Source: Microvirga makkahensis (GTDB lineage Bacteria; Pseudomonadota; Alphaproteobacteria; Rhizobiales; Beijerinckiaceae). Taken from it: a stretch of 64,000 nt of DNA. The stretch's first letter is position 1; each line of letters starts with the position of its first letter. This document shows, one piece after another, positions 35,631 to 44,812 of the stretch. The stretch spans positions 248,001 to 312,000 of the forward strand of contig NZ_WURB01000002.1 of the NCBI RefSeq assembly GCF_009830105.1. The letters run 5' to 3'. The notes under the pieces were generated by a model. That model was not told where the DNA came from. It saw only the letters and a program-made list of their open reading frames with translations, and did no database searches. A program made the translations under genes and the position numbers.

Positions 35631-37119
35631 TGTTCGCAGCCTCCCGTCCGGCAATCCGTCCGAAGACGCTGCCGATGGTCATTCCGATTCCGGCGGCATA
35701 GCCCTTGCCGAGCACATTGCCGGCCATGATTTCGCCTGCGGCGAACATGTTGGCGGCAGGCGTCCCGTCGGCCATGAGCATCCGCGCTTCCTTGTTCACG
35801 CGCGTTCCGAGATAGGTGAAGGTGATGCCCGGCCGCACTGGATAGGCATAAAACGGCGCGGTCTCGATCCGTCTGGCCCAATGGGTCTTCGGCGGGTTCA
35901 GTCCTTCTGTCCGGCAATCGTCCAGGATCGTGTGGTCGAAAGTGCCAGGGCGGACAGCCTGGTTGAAGGTTTCGACCGTCGTCTCGAGGGCCTGGGGATC
36001 GAGCCCGAGCTTGCCGGCAAGTTCCCGGATGCTGTCCGCCTTCACGGGCGGGTAGAGCGACGGCATGAACATTTCGAGGGAAGGTCCGTCGAAGATGATG
36101 TAGGCGATCTGATCGGGCTGGGCCGCGACAAGACGGCCCCAGATGGCGTAGCGCTTCGGCCAGATGTCCTCGCCCTCGTCGTAGAAGCGCTCCGCGTTCT
36201 TGTTCACCACGATGCCGAAAACGACGCAGTCGAGCCGGGTGATGATGCCGCCGTCGAACTTCGGCGCCCGCGCGTCGATAGCCACCGCATGGCATTGGGT
36301 GGGATCGCCGATCTGCTGCACACCCTTGTCCAGCAGCATCTTGAGCACGGATCCGCGGTTATAGGGCGTGCCGCGGATGAGAAAGTTCTCGGCGACGTCG
36401 CCCCAGTACTGCTTCAGCCACTCGATATTGGCCTCGAAGCCTCCCGCAGCGGCGACCAGGGCAGCCGCGCGTACCTTGTGCCGCTGCCCCCCGTAGGCCA
36501 CTGTCGTCGATTGAAACCTGCCGTCCTGAATGTCGAGGTCGACGACTTCCGCGTCGTAGAGGACGTCGACACCAAGGTCCTCCGCCGTGCGGTAGAGCGC
36601 ATTGAGCATCGCCCGGCCTCCCCCGAGGAAGAACGAATTCGTGCGCCCCAAACTGAGAGTTCCGCCAAGAGAAGGCTGCCAACGGACGCCCTGCTCGACG
36701 ATCCAGTGAAGAATCTCCTTCGATTCCCGGATCATGAAGCGGGCGAGCTCCTCGTCCGTCTGGCCGCCGGTGACCCGCAGAAGGTCTTCCCAGAACTCCT
36801 CCTCGGTGTAGGGGCCGGTCAGGATCTCGGTGGCTGTATCGTGGGCGCAGCGCATGTTGCGGGTGTGGCGCGTGTTGCCGCCCCGATAGAACTTGGGAGC
36901 CGCCTCGAGCACAAGCACGGAGGCGCCGGAACGGCGGGCGCTGATGGCGGCGCAGAGAGCGGCGTTCCCGCCGCCGACGACCAGGACGTCGTATTTGCGT
37001 GTCAGTTCGACCGGGACGGTCCCGGCCCGTACATCAGAACGGGAGGCCCCCTTCGTCCCATCCTGCGGAAAGTCCCTCGCCACCACAATTCCCACCTTCA
37101 CCTCTCCAATTCCCGGCAT
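35617..37119 (-). CDS. tcuA: FAD-dependent tricarballylate dehydrogenase TcuA
   Basis: A flavoprotein of up to 500 residues. The FAD fold begins at RKYDVLVVGGGNAALCAAISA (residue about 41). The family sequence RGGNTRHTRNMRCAHD follows, and the C-terminal flavin contact is MFAAGEIMAGNVLGKGYAAGIGMT. It should oxidise tricarballylate to cis-aconitate, feeding the citric acid cycle. The first 40 residues are not conserved-looking, so translation may start at one of several GTG codons downstream of 37119. It is the first gene of the operon tcuA-tcuB-binding protein and is divergent from a GntR regulator. Confidence 0.88.
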   Translation of the reverse strand: MPGIGEVKVGIVVARDFPQDGTKGASRSDVRAGTVPVELTRKYDVLVVGGGNAALCAAISARRSGASVLVLEAAPKFYRGGNTRHTRNMRCAHDTATEILTGPYTEEEFWEDLLRVTGGQTDEELARFMIRESKEILHWIVEQGVRWQPSLGGTLSLGRTNSFFLGGGRAMLNALYRTAEDLGVDVLYDAEVVDLDIQDGRFQSTTVAYGGQRHKVRAAALVAAAGGFEANIEWLKQYWGDVAENFLIRGTPYNRGSVLKMLLDKGVQQIGDPTQCHAVAIDARAPKFDGGIITRLDCVVFGIVVNKNAERFYDEGEDIWPKRYAIWGRLVAAQPDQIAYIIFDGPSLEMFMPSLYPPVKADSIRELAGKLGLDPQALETTVETFNQAVRPGTFDHTILDDCRTEGLNPPKTHWARRIETAPFYAYPVRPGITFTYLGTRVNKEARMLMADGTPAANMFAAGEIMAGNVLGKGYAAGIGMTIGSVFGRIAGREAANNARN

Positions 37120-37284
37120 AACCGTCGGAGTTCCGACTGGCGCGAGCCCGAAACAGCCCGGAGCCCATCGAACCCACCCGGACTGGGACGCAGCGCCACA
37201 GCGACGGCCGATTGCCCAAAGATCCAGACAATGAGGGTGCCTCCCTCAAATGTGCCCTGATCTGCAGCTCGCATTTTGAACACC

Positions 37285-37296
37285 TTTGTATACAAA
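37285..37296. promoter_or_regulatory. GntR (FCD-type) operator between tcuA and its regulator gene
   Basis: TTTGTATACAAA is a perfect 12-bp palindrome in the divergent region. It matches the general TNGTATACNA form bound by FadR/FCD-type GntR proteins, and the adjacent gene encodes one. It lies 77 bases before the regulator start and about 166 bases before the tcuA start. Control of both genes is inferred. Confidence 0.65.
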
Positions 37297-37372
37297 AATA
37301 TCCAAACCCTCTCCCTAGTCAACCCGGATGTTCGGTGCTTCATAGAATTGAGCAATATCCTCAGGAGGACCG

Positions 37373-38053
37373 ATGGCAGATCAATCCGCTCACGAGCTGG
37401 AACTGGTTGGCCGGAACTCCGGCATTCCACTGAGCGAGGCGGTCTTCAGGTCGCTCTGCCAAGCTTTCCGTGTCGGAGTTTACCGCCCGGGCGACCGGTT
37501 GCGGGAGGAGGACGTGGCCCAACGCCTCCAAGTCAGCCGCACGCCGGTCCGGGAGGCTCTTGGGCGCCTTCTGGCCAAAGGATTGGTGGAGCCAGCCGGA
37601 GGGCGGGGATTGGTGGTGCGCAGTCTTGGGACTGCCGAGGTTCTCGAACTCTATGCCATGCGAGAAATCCTGGAAGGCGCCGCAGCCCGCCTCGCAGCCC
37701 AGCATGCCTCTCGGTCGGAGATCGACGCCCTCGTTGATCTGGAGAGCGCCTTCGAGGCTCGGTCGAGCGACCCTCTCGAAATGGCCCGGCTCAACCGGGC
37801 CTTCCACGAGATGATCTTCCGCTCCGCCCGAAACCGGTATCTCGACAGTGCCTTGCAAGAGCTTCAGGACGGGATCGCCCTCTTGGGCACGACCACGTTC
37901 AGCATCGGAGGCAGGCCCTCGACGGCGGCCGAGGAACACCGCGCCCTCATCGATGCCATCGCCGCACACGACGCCGACCAAGCCGAGAGCTTGGCAAGGG
38001 CGCACATCCGGGAAGCCTTGCGGGCGCGCCTGAGGCTGCTGCAGGAGCGTTGA
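37373..38053 (+). CDS. GntR-family regulator (FadR/FCD subfamily) of the tcu operon
   Basis: A 226-residue regulator preceded by AGGAGGA seven bases before ATG 37373. The N-terminal winged helix reads FRVGVYRPGDRLREEDVAQRLQVSRTPVREALGRL, the GntR signature. The C-terminal all-helical FCD domain has LNRAFHEMIFRSARNRYL and EHRALIDAIAAHD, which provide the metal and ligand histidines. It probably represses tcuA-tcuB and itself until an organic acid binds. The palindrome at 37285-37296 is a fitting site. Confidence 0.92.
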   Translation: MADQSAHELELVGRNSGIPLSEAVFRSLCQAFRVGVYRPGDRLREEDVAQRLQVSRTPVREALGRLLAKGLVEPAGGRGLVVRSLGTAEVLELYAMREILEGAAARLAAQHASRSEIDALVDLESAFEARSSDPLEMARLNRAFHEMIFRSARNRYLDSALQELQDGIALLGTTTFSIGGRPSTAAEEHRALIDAIAAHDADQAESLARAHIREALRARLRLLQER

Positions 38054-38054
38054 A

Positions 38055-38096
38055 GCATTCTTTGGCGAAGTGGTTCCGGTTCGCAGCCAAAGAATG
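38055..38096. repeat. Intergenic palindromic repeat, copy B
   Basis: Arms CATTCTTTGGCGAA (38056-38069) and TTCGCAGCCAAAGAATG (38080-38096) form a long stem with one unpaired base and a TTCCGG-containing loop, two bases after the GntR stop. It shares its layout with the copy at 23824-23866. It is probably a REP-like mobile palindrome that may also stop transcription. Confidence 0.6.
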
Positions 38097-38692
38097 AGAC
38101 GAGGTGGAGCAGCTCCCTCCTGCTGCGCGGAGTGGCGCAGTATATGGGCGACCGCTCGGATCCATGCCTGAGACAGCATCAGCGAAGAGGGGGCGGCCGA
38201 TGGCCAACATGGGGCCAGTCGCCGACCGCGGCGAGCCCGGACTTTCATCAAGCTCCTCCGGGCTCTTTCTAACGACCGGGACCCGCACGGCCGAAATGTC
38301 GCCTGCAAGGCCATTCGTTGCGGTCAGGATTCCCTTACGCTCACGCGCCATGCCGTCGCTCAACGCAAGGCCTAGGCCCGTTTCCGCTCCGGAAGGCGTC
38401 GTCGTGACGACGGCTTGAAGATCTTGTCGAAAATGCTGCCTCCGTTATCCTCAACCAGAATGCGCGCGAACTGACCGGCCTCTCGTCGTCTATCCGGCAT
38501 GTGATTCGATCCGGCCGAAGAATCCGTATCAGCCGCGCGTCCTTTCCTCGCGGATGGATATCGGGCATTCCGTACGAGATTGACGACGCCCTGCTCAATC
38601 TCATCCTGGCGACTGTTCTACCTCCTGAACCTTTCGAACTGATCGGAAGCGTAGACCAATCCGCGTTCCCGAAAGGCTTGCGGAAGTTCCGC
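38097..38692. other. Long intergenic region without a supported gene
   Basis: About 600 bases separate the GntR gene and the convergent PilZ gene. Short open frames exist on both strands, but none has a ribosome site, family sequence or typical codon use that I can support. No hairpin beyond the repeat at its left border was noticed. Confidence 0.4.
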
Positions 38693-39121
38693 TCAGCTCG
38701 TGATCTCGAGCTTCAGCTTGACCGTTTCGGAGGGAATCCCCATTGCTTCCGCGATCCGGTGCCTCGCCTCGTTCAGAATGTCCTCCACACTCGACTTACT
38801 GATCCCTGATTCAGCCTGGCCTTGATCAGCGATACGTTGAGGCAGACTGGCGCCAAGTGCTGTGCCCTGCGACCCTTCAATGAAGGCGACCCCATGTTCC
38901 TTTCCGTCAGACCAGACTGCTTTTGCCTTCACCGAGATCTTTCGGCTCGGTATCTCCAACTCGAATTCCGGAGGGATTTCGGTGGGGTGAGAGAAAGCGA
39001 TTCGTGCTCCTGTCTCGGACAGGTTCCTCACGGTGCATTCGATCAGCGAGAACCGATTGTTGAATATGACCCGCGCATCGAGCAGCGTGCGTACGCGATT
39101 GCTGGAACGACGTTTGTTCAT
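38693..39121 (-). CDS. PilZ-domain protein
   Basis: A 142-residue single-domain protein. RSSNRVRTLLDARVIF resembles the RxxxR part of a PilZ c-di-GMP site, and NLSETGARIAF matches the (D/N)xSxxG part. A C-terminal extension of 50 residues (SGISKSSVEDILNEARHRIAEAMGI) looks helical. It should bind c-di-GMP and influence a partner, perhaps the pilus machinery, kinase or motility. It is the outermost gene on this side of the Tad locus and lies 130 bases past the response regulator gene on the same strand. Confidence 0.8.
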   Translation of the reverse strand: MNKRRSSNRVRTLLDARVIFNNRFSLIECTVRNLSETGARIAFSHPTEIPPEFELEIPSRKISVKAKAVWSDGKEHGVAFIEGSQGTALGASLPQRIADQGQAESGISKSSVEDILNEARHRIAEAMGIPSETVKLKLEITS

Positions 39122-39251
39122 GAGGATCTACCCTACCATTGCCGACCCACCGAAGCCGGATTCGGCCAGGCTTGCAGACACACCTGCACTCTCGGAGCGG
39201 GACCGCATCCTGGTCACACGATCGGCATGCATTCAGTTGCGACTGTCGTGT

Positions 39252-39944
39252 CTAAGCATCATCGTCTTTGTCCGCAGATACCAGATGCCGGGCTCCAAGC
39301 GCCGCGGCAGCAGAACGGCTGTTGACGCCGAGATTCTTGAACAGCGCGGCCATATGAACCTTGATCGTGCCGTCACTAAGCTGAAGGGCCCTTGCAATCT
39401 CCTTGTTGGACTTGCCCGCGATCAAAAGATCCAACACCTGCCTTTGCCGTGGCGTGAGCGAGCTGACATCACCCGTCAGACGACTCGAGCGGCCATGCAG
39501 GAACGTGGCCGCATCGGAGGCGGAGGACACTTCGGCGACAGAGGGCGGAACATAGATCCAGCCCTCCACGATCTTCCGAAGAATCTTCGTCATCTCGGCC
39601 ATGGAAAGATCTTTTGAGACATAGCCATGGGCGCCCGCATCAAGGGCCATCAGGATGTCCCCGCGCGCTTTCGATGCGGACACCATCGCGACCTTCGTGT
39701 TCGGAAAGAACTCCCGAACTGTTCTCAGGCTTCCCGGGCTGTCCATGCCCGGCATGGCTAGATCGAACAAGGCAAGGGCAATGTCACCCCGTGCCGTGAG
39801 ATACTCCAGGGCATCGTCGAACGATCCCGTCTCAATCACTTCCGAAAAGCCGAGATGGCTGGTGAGAATGAATTTCATCGCAGCCCGGAAGAACTCGTCA
39901 TCATCGGCCGTCAGAGCTATTCGAGGAGCGTCCTGCAAACTCAT
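39252..39944 (-). CDS. LuxR/NarL-type response regulator
   Basis: About 230 residues. The receiver domain has the acidic pair in LTADDDEFF, the phosphorylated aspartate in LALFDLAMPGMD and the lysine in GYVSKDLS. The C-terminal helix-turn-helix is LTPRQRQVLDLLIAGKSNKEIARALQLSDGTIKVHM, the LuxR signature. ATG 39944 is used; an in-frame ATG at 39965 overlapping the kinase gene is an alternative. It directly follows the hybrid kinase gene and is its likely partner. Possible targets are the neighbouring Tad genes (inference). Confidence 0.92.
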   Translation of the reverse strand: MSLQDAPRIALTADDDEFFRAAMKFILTSHLGFSEVIETGSFDDALEYLTARGDIALALFDLAMPGMDSPGSLRTVREFFPNTKVAMVSASKARGDILMALDAGAHGYVSKDLSMAEMTKILRKIVEGWIYVPPSVAEVSSASDAATFLHGRSSRLTGDVSSLTPRQRQVLDLLIAGKSNKEIARALQLSDGTIKVHMAALFKNLGVNSRSAAAALGARHLVSADKDDDA

Positions 39945-39948
39945 CTCC

Positions 39949-42207
39949 CTACACTGTATGCGCATTCACGCGGTTGAGCATTTCGCATACCCTTGCATGC
40001 ACGTCGTCGGCAGCAACCCGTACAACCTGGAACACACCGGATAGCTCCTCGCGAGCCTTGCACGCTTCTTCAAGCCTGACGCAAAGATGCGCGAAATCGG
40101 AAAATCCGAAGATCGAGGAACGGGAAACCATCACGTGCGCTTTTCGGGCCAGCTGCTCACTCTCGATGGTTTCGGGATCTCCTTCGAGAAAAGTGCTTTC
40201 CAGCTGCTCCTTGAGTTCCGTCAAGCCTCGGGCGACCCACTCGCGCCCCATGAATTGGCAAAGGCTCTCTATGCTGTCGGGTTGATCCGAGCCTTGCGAT
40301 ACTCCATCCATTTCAGGCTCTCCTGCAGTAACCGCCGCAGCGACCAAAACGGCGTCCACCTTCTCCAAAAGTTGCGCACGGGTGTATGGCTTAGCAAGAT
40401 GATCGTTCATTCCCGCCGCCCTGAACTCCCTGATGTCCTGCGGGAGGACGTTGGCAGTCATCGCTATGATCGGAACATTCCTTGCCGGATGGTCGAGGCT
40501 ACGAATCATCCGCGCAGCTGTCACCCCATCCGTATCAGCCATTTCGACATCCATCAGAACAAGATCGTAGCGCCTCGTTTGAACGGCTGTGACAGCCTCT
40601 GCTCCATCCTTCGCCGTGTCAACGATATGGCCGGTCGCGCGGAGCATGGCCTGTGCGAGCTCACGGTTCTGGTCGAGGTCATCGACAACGAGGATGCGAC
40701 CCGTCCCAATGGAAACGTGAGGATTATCGGCCTCAGACACATGGCGGGCCGCCGTCTCGGCTCTTGGTAGCGGCACGACGAACCAGAAGGTCGAACCTTT
40801 TCCCTCTTCGCTTTCGACGCCGATCTCACCACCCATGAGTTCGACGAACCGCTTCGAAATGGCGAGTCCAAGTCCCGCTCCACCCATCCGACGGCCGGCC
40901 GGGTGATCTAATTGCGCAAAACGCTTGAACAACTTTCTCTGCTGATCAAGGGCAATTCCAGGTCCCGTATCGATAACCGAGAACCGTATGCGATCACCCT
41001 CGTCGGAAGTTCCCGTGTTCTCAATCCGAAGAGTTATGTTTCCTTTGTCGGTAAATTTCACCGCGTTATTAAGGAGATTGAGAAGAATCTGGCGCAGCCT
41101 GCCGACATCGCCAAGCAAGCATTCCGGAACGTCTTGGCCCGCTTCAACACGGATGGGCAGCGCTTTCTTTCGAGCGGCTGCGCGAACGATGGATACCGCG
41201 TTATCGACGAGCTTCGGCAAAGAGAATGGCTCGGCTACGAGAAGCACCTCGCCTGCTTCGACCCTCGAGAAATCGAGAACGTCATTGACCAGTGCGAGCA
41301 ATGCGTAGCCTGCATTTTGAATATGATCGACATAGCTTCGCTGTTCGCGCGTCAAGCCCCGGCTTTCGTGCAGGAGTTCGGTATAACCGATCACTCCGCT
41401 CAATGGCGTTCGGATTTCGTGGCTCATCGTGGCCAGGAAATCCGTCTTTGCCGCGCTTGCTCTCTCGGCCACGTCACGGGCCTGCTGCGCCAGCTGCTGG
41501 GCTGCCTTCAGCTCTTTCTCCACGCCGCGCCGACGCCGAAGATCTCTGGCCACGGCCGTGGAGGCGACGATCATCGCAATGACCATCCCGGTGAGCAGAG
41601 TGAGTGTGATCGTCTCCCACATGTGTGCCTGCCTTCTGAGATTCTCGGACAGGCGTCGACCGGTCTGGACTTCCTCTGCACGGGTTCTTTCGATAAGCGA
41701 GCGGATCTCATCAACACGGATCTTGCCGGTCCTGCCGTGAACTGTCCGAAGCGCTTGATCCGAGCCTACGAACTGATAAACGGTAATTGCGAGGTGCAGC
41801 TCGGCCAATCTGTCCTCGATCAATTTTCTCAATATTTGCATACCGGGCCGGAGACTGACTCCGTTCTTGACGAGCGCATCCAAGTGGCCCGAAACGGCAT
41901 CATAGGCGGTCTGATAAGATTTCAGGGCCTCGGGATCCCCTCTCAGGAGATATACGAGATGATTGATCTCTGCCTCTTGAAGCGCTTCGGACAGATCGCC
42001 GATCAGAACGCGCCGCTCGAAAGACCGACCAAGGTTTTCGCCGAACTCGGTGCCCTGCCTTCCCTGTGTCAGGATCAGCGCGAAGATCACGGGGAAAAGA
42101 AGGCCGATCGTGCCGATCACGAGCAGCGTCGCGCGTGCGATATGCCTCCCATCCCTCGCAGACAGATACGAACGCAAGTCTGCTAACTTCCGGCGAGTGT
42201 CGAACAT
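39949..42207 (-). CDS. Hybrid histidine kinase with REC and HPt domains
   Basis: About 752 residues from ATG 42207 (a start at 42261 is also possible). Order: membrane helix (about 24-48), periplasmic region of about 155 residues with no named fold, second helix (about 205-230), coiled coil, HisKA with the phospho-histidine in [19 protein letters not shown], ATPase domain ([37 protein letters not shown]), receiver with the aspartate in [14 protein letters not shown], and a C-terminal HPt-like domain with a histidine in [17 protein letters not shown] complete internal relay is thus encoded, ending at the adjacent LuxR-type regulator. The gene is downstream of cpaC and its small lipoprotein on the same strand. 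Confidence 0.92.
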   Translation of the reverse strand: MFDTRRKLADLRSYLSARDGRHIARATLLVIGTIGLLFPVIFALILTQGRQGTEFGENLGRSFERRVLIGDLSEALQEAEINHLVYLLRGDPEALKSYQTAYDAVSGHLDALVKNGVSLRPGMQILRKLIEDRLAELHLAITVYQFVGSDQALRTVHGRTGKIRVDEIRSLIERTRAEEVQTGRRLSENLRRQAHMWETITLTLLTGMVIAMIVASTAVARDLRRRRGVEKELKAAQQLAQQARDVAERASAAKTDFLATMSHEIRTPLSGVIGYTELLHESRGLTREQRSYVDHIQNAGYALLALVNDVLDFSRVEAGEVLLVAEPFSLPKLVDNAVSIVRAAARKKALPIRVEAGQDVPECLLGDVGRLRQILLNLLNNAVKFTDKGNITLRIENTGTSDEGDRIRFSVIDTGPGIALDQQRKLFKRFAQLDHPAGRRMGGAGLGLAISKRFVELMGGEIGVESEEGKGSTFWFVVPLPRAETAARHVSEADNPHVSIGTGRILVVDDLDQNRELAQAMLRATGHIVDTAKDGAEAVTAVQTRRYDLVLMDVEMADTDGVTAARMIRSLDHPARNVPIIAMTANVLPQDIREFRAAGMNDHLAKPYTRAQLLEKVDAVLVAAAVTAGEPEMDGVSQGSDQPDSIESLCQFMGREWVARGLTELKEQLESTFLEGDPETIESEQLARKAHVMVSRSSIFGFSDFAHLCVRLEEACKAREELSGVFQVVRVAADDVHARVCEMLNRVNAHTV

Positions 42208-42220
42208 GGTATCCAGAAGG

Positions 42221-42583
42221 TCATTCAGTGCCGCCCTGCCCCGGTGGTGTTGCCGGCCCATCCTGATCGGGCAGGGCCGCTGCCGCTCCAGTGTTGGCGT
42301 CCGCGCCGCCGTCGAAATAGCTGCGAGTGGCTCTGGCCACTCGCTCGCCGTCGCTCGTGATCCGCGTGTTAGTGACGTATGGAGGCCAAGGATCGACCGT
42401 ATGGACGACGCGGTTCCAGGCTTGCGCCTCTCCGGCCGCGAAGGTGATCGTGTCGCGCCGCTCCAAGTAATCGGCGCAGCCACCAAGGGTCGAGGTCGTC
42501 AACGCAAGAACAAGCGTGACTACCTTAGTCCTTGACGATCTTCTTCCGGACGATCCTCTTCTTGACGACTTTCTGTGCGGCAT
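42221..42583 (-). CDS. Small lipoprotein next to the Tad secretin gene
   Basis: A 120-residue protein starting inside the 3' end of cpaC (59-base overlap). A basic n-region, a hydrophobic segment (VVTLVLALTTSTLGGC) and a lipobox cysteine indicate a lipoprotein. The mature part contains ADYLERRDTITFAAGEAQAWN, HTVDPWPPYVTNTRI and an Ala/Pro/Gly-rich end. It occupies the place where Cpa operons usually have cpaD, but it is much shorter and I cannot assign it to that family. A pilotin-like or outer-membrane accessory role for the secretin is a reasonable guess. A downstream TTG could be the real start. Confidence 0.7.
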   Translation of the reverse strand: MPHRKSSRRGSSGRRSSRTKVVTLVLALTTSTLGGCADYLERRDTITFAAGEAQAWNRVVHTVDPWPPYVTNTRITSDGERVARATRSYFDGGADANTGAAAALPDQDGPATPPGQGGTE

Positions 42584-44063
42584 GCGGCTTTCCGGGCGTG
42601 AGGTCGACGATGTGTCCGTAGGGACCGATGATCCCTTTGCCAGCAGCGATCCCCTGCAGTGTGTCGTTGTCCACCTCCAGCTTGCCGAGAAGGAAGAACT
42701 CGAGATCGTTGCTGGGACTGGCTGAATCGAGCGGCGTACGGAGAGGGCGCCCAGGCCGCGTGGGCTTGACGAGGCGCGGCGTCACGATGATGACGAGATC
42801 GGTTTCCTGCTCTCTGAAGGAGGAAGACCGGAACAGGGCTCCCAGAACCGGCAACTGTCCAAGCCAGGGAAGTTGGTCTTGGGTTTTGGTATGAACGCTC
42901 TGCAAGAGACCCGCGATGACGAAGCTCTGACCGTCCCGGAGCTCGATTGTCGTGTCGGCCCGCCTTGTCGTGAACGCCGGAATCTGAATGGCCCCAGTAC
43001 GCACCGTCGTCGAGAAGTCGACCTCGCTCACCTCCGGCTGAAGCTTGAGATTGATCAGCCCGCCATCGAGTACGGTTGGCGTGAAGTTCAGGCGTACGCC
43101 GTACTCCTTGTATGTAACGGTGACCTTGCCGTCCTCCTCGGAAACGGGAATCGGAACTTCGCCGCCGGCCAGGAAGCTCGCCTTGTCACCTGAGAGCGCA
43201 ACGAGATTCGGCTCTGCGAGGCGGCGGGCCAGTCCCTTCCCCTCCAGAGCCTGGACCAGGATGTCAGCATCGATGCCAACGCCCAGCACTTCCGCTAGGA
43301 TGGTCCCGAATGGAGCGCCTCCACTCGGAAGATTCGCGTTGAAAGTGATAGCGCCCGAGGAATTGGGGCCGCGGAACGCTCCGGTTGCCACTCCGCGACC
43401 GCTCCGATCGTTCTCCCGGCGCATGAACCAGCTTATTCCGAGCTCCCGCCCGGCATTGCGGCTCGCCTCGACGAAACGAACCTCCAGCATCACCTGCTGG
43501 CCACCGGTCACGCGAAGCGTATTGATCACTCCTTCTGATCCGTACTGCTCAGCAACCTCGAGCACTTTGCGCAAGGCTACGGCGTCTGGAACCGTGCCGC
43601 CGAGCCGGATACGGCCATTGACCGTGTCAACCCGGACATTGGCGTTTGGAACGGCCTCTTGGATCGACTGTTCCAGATCGATGGTATCGGCGCCGACCTC
43701 GACATTGGCCATACCGATCATTACGTCGTCTGCATTGAACACTGCAACATTCGTGCGCCCCTCGCCCCGGCCAAGGATATAGAACGAGCGACCGCTCATC
43801 ACGACGGCCGTTGCAATGTCAGGATCGCCGACAACCACCTTGCCGATGTCGACCGCCGTCCTCACGGTCATGAATTGACCTTTGGCCAGGTCAATCCCGC
43901 TGGCGCGGCCGTTTACGAAGGTGATCAGCCGCTCCCGTGCCTGGGATTGGGACGGGACCAGGAGACTGCCCAAGCAGGAAAGGACCAGAAGAAGCACCTG
44001 GGAGAGCGCCAACAAACGGCAAGCAACAAGCCTGCGACGCCACTTCGTCAGAAACACGGGCAT
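42525..44063 (-). CDS. cpaC: Tad pilus secretin CpaC
   Basis: A 512-residue outer-membrane secretin. A long signal (LLALSQVLLLVLSCLGSLL) is followed by the pilus N-terminal domain (FMTVRTAVDIGKVVVGDPDIA), a BON-like segment (RIRLGGTVPDAVALRKVLEVA) and the secretin core (QQVMLEVRFVEASRNAGRELGISWF to TDLVIIVTPRLVKP). The C-terminal tail is basic (VVKKRIVRKKIVKD). It forms the pore through which the Flp pilus exits. The gene is separated from the other cpa genes and divergent from the pilin gene. It is followed by the overlapping small lipoprotein gene. Confidence 0.95.
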   Translation of the reverse strand: MPVFLTKWRRRLVACRLLALSQVLLLVLSCLGSLLVPSQSQARERLITFVNGRASGIDLAKGQFMTVRTAVDIGKVVVGDPDIATAVVMSGRSFYILGRGEGRTNVAVFNADDVMIGMANVEVGADTIDLEQSIQEAVPNANVRVDTVNGRIRLGGTVPDAVALRKVLEVAEQYGSEGVINTLRVTGGQQVMLEVRFVEASRNAGRELGISWFMRRENDRSGRGVATGAFRGPNSSGAITFNANLPSGGAPFGTILAEVLGVGIDADILVQALEGKGLARRLAEPNLVALSGDKASFLAGGEVPIPVSEEDGKVTVTYKEYGVRLNFTPTVLDGGLINLKLQPEVSEVDFSTTVRTGAIQIPAFTTRRADTTIELRDGQSFVIAGLLQSVHTKTQDQLPWLGQLPVLGALFRSSSFREQETDLVIIVTPRLVKPTRPGRPLRTPLDSASPSNDLEFFLLGKLEVDNDTLQGIAAGKGIIGPYGHIVDLTPGKPHAAQKVVKKRIVRKKIVKD

Positions 44064-44453
44064 ATCCCCATTGAGGCAACCAGAAAGCCGTAATGAAATT
44101 CACCGGAATCTGACGCTCTGCGCATATGCTTCAAGTGGCAACATAGCCGTTGGAGCAAGGTCCCCATACACGTGAGAAAATTTCGCTCATGGAGGTATTA
44201 ACGAAATTTCGTTTCGTCACGTGAGAACCATTATCGCTCTTCCGCATGAACCTCTATCAGGCCACCGAGAAATTCCGCTCGGACTCCGCTGCACTCTATC
44301 ATTGCACTTGCTGTTCCTCGGCGGATGGTGTGCATTAATGCGTCCTCCGACAGTGCATTACCCCATCGTACCGAATAGCGGGCGAAGACGGCTGAGAGTA
44401 AATCATTCCCACCAGCGAGGACGAACGGTTCGGCCTCCACAGGGATACATGAA
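44064..44453. promoter_or_regulatory. Divergent cpaC/flp control region with repeats and paired boxes
   Basis: This 390-base region separates the secretin (minus) and pilin (plus). Near cpaC it has a direct repeat CACGTGAGAA at 44169-44178 and 44218-44227. Between the copies is a perfect palindrome ACGAAATTTCGT (44201-44212). Near flp it has GTGCATTAATGC (44330-44341) and GTGCATTACCCC (44353-44364), 23 bp apart, which match boxes before cpaA and cpaF. No gene is supported within it. Confidence 0.5.
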
Positions 44454-44636
44454 ATGATCAAGCTCATCACTCGCTTCGGCAAAGATCAGTCTGGCGCCAC
44501 CGCAATCGAGTATGGCCTCATTGCCGGCCTCATCGCCGTCGCCATCATTGGTGCGGTTCAGCTGATCGGCGCCGATCTTGCTGCCTACTTCAACAACATT
44601 GCGACGACTCTTACGCCCCCGGCAGCCAGCAGCTAA
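44454..44636 (+). CDS. flp: Flp/Fap-type pilin subunit
   Basis: A 60-residue Flp pilin. The short basic leader MIKLITRFGKDQSG ends at the prepilin cleavage site. The mature N-terminus ATAIEYGLIAGLIAVAIIG has the conserved glutamate-tyrosine pair of Flp pilins and continues as one hydrophobic helix. The tail TTLTPPAASS is short. It is the building block of the pilus fibre, cut by CpaA. It is transcribed alone and ends in a strong terminator, as expected for an abundant product. Confidence 0.95.
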   Translation: MIKLITRFGKDQSGATAIEYGLIAGLIAVAIIGAVQLIGADLAAYFNNIATTLTPPAASS

Positions 44637-44705
44637 TACATTTGCGTCTGGCAGAGGCTACTATCCCAGCGCCTTCTGGCAGAGTGCATTCCAACTGACC
44701 TTCAC

Positions 44706-44735
44706 AAAAAGGCCGCTGTTTTCAGCGGCCTTTTT
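44706..44735. terminator. Bidirectional terminator between flp and tadG
   Basis: An 8-bp GC-rich stem (GGCCGCTG, four-base T loop, complement) is flanked by five A on the left and five T on the right, so it works on both strands. It ends transcripts of flp from the left and of tadG, which ends at 44813, from the right. Confidence 0.92.
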
Positions 44736-44812
44736 CGCATCTTGGCCAAACTCCTGCCCACAAACGACGGCTGCGCCGTACATCCTGAATGGGCCATCTC
44801 TGGGGAAAGACA

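Noticed and set aside
37947..38604. Minus-strand frames of 138 and 87 codons in the gap after the GntR gene
   Set aside because: They overlap the GntR coding end and the palindromic repeat, and have no ribosome site, family sequence or typical composition.
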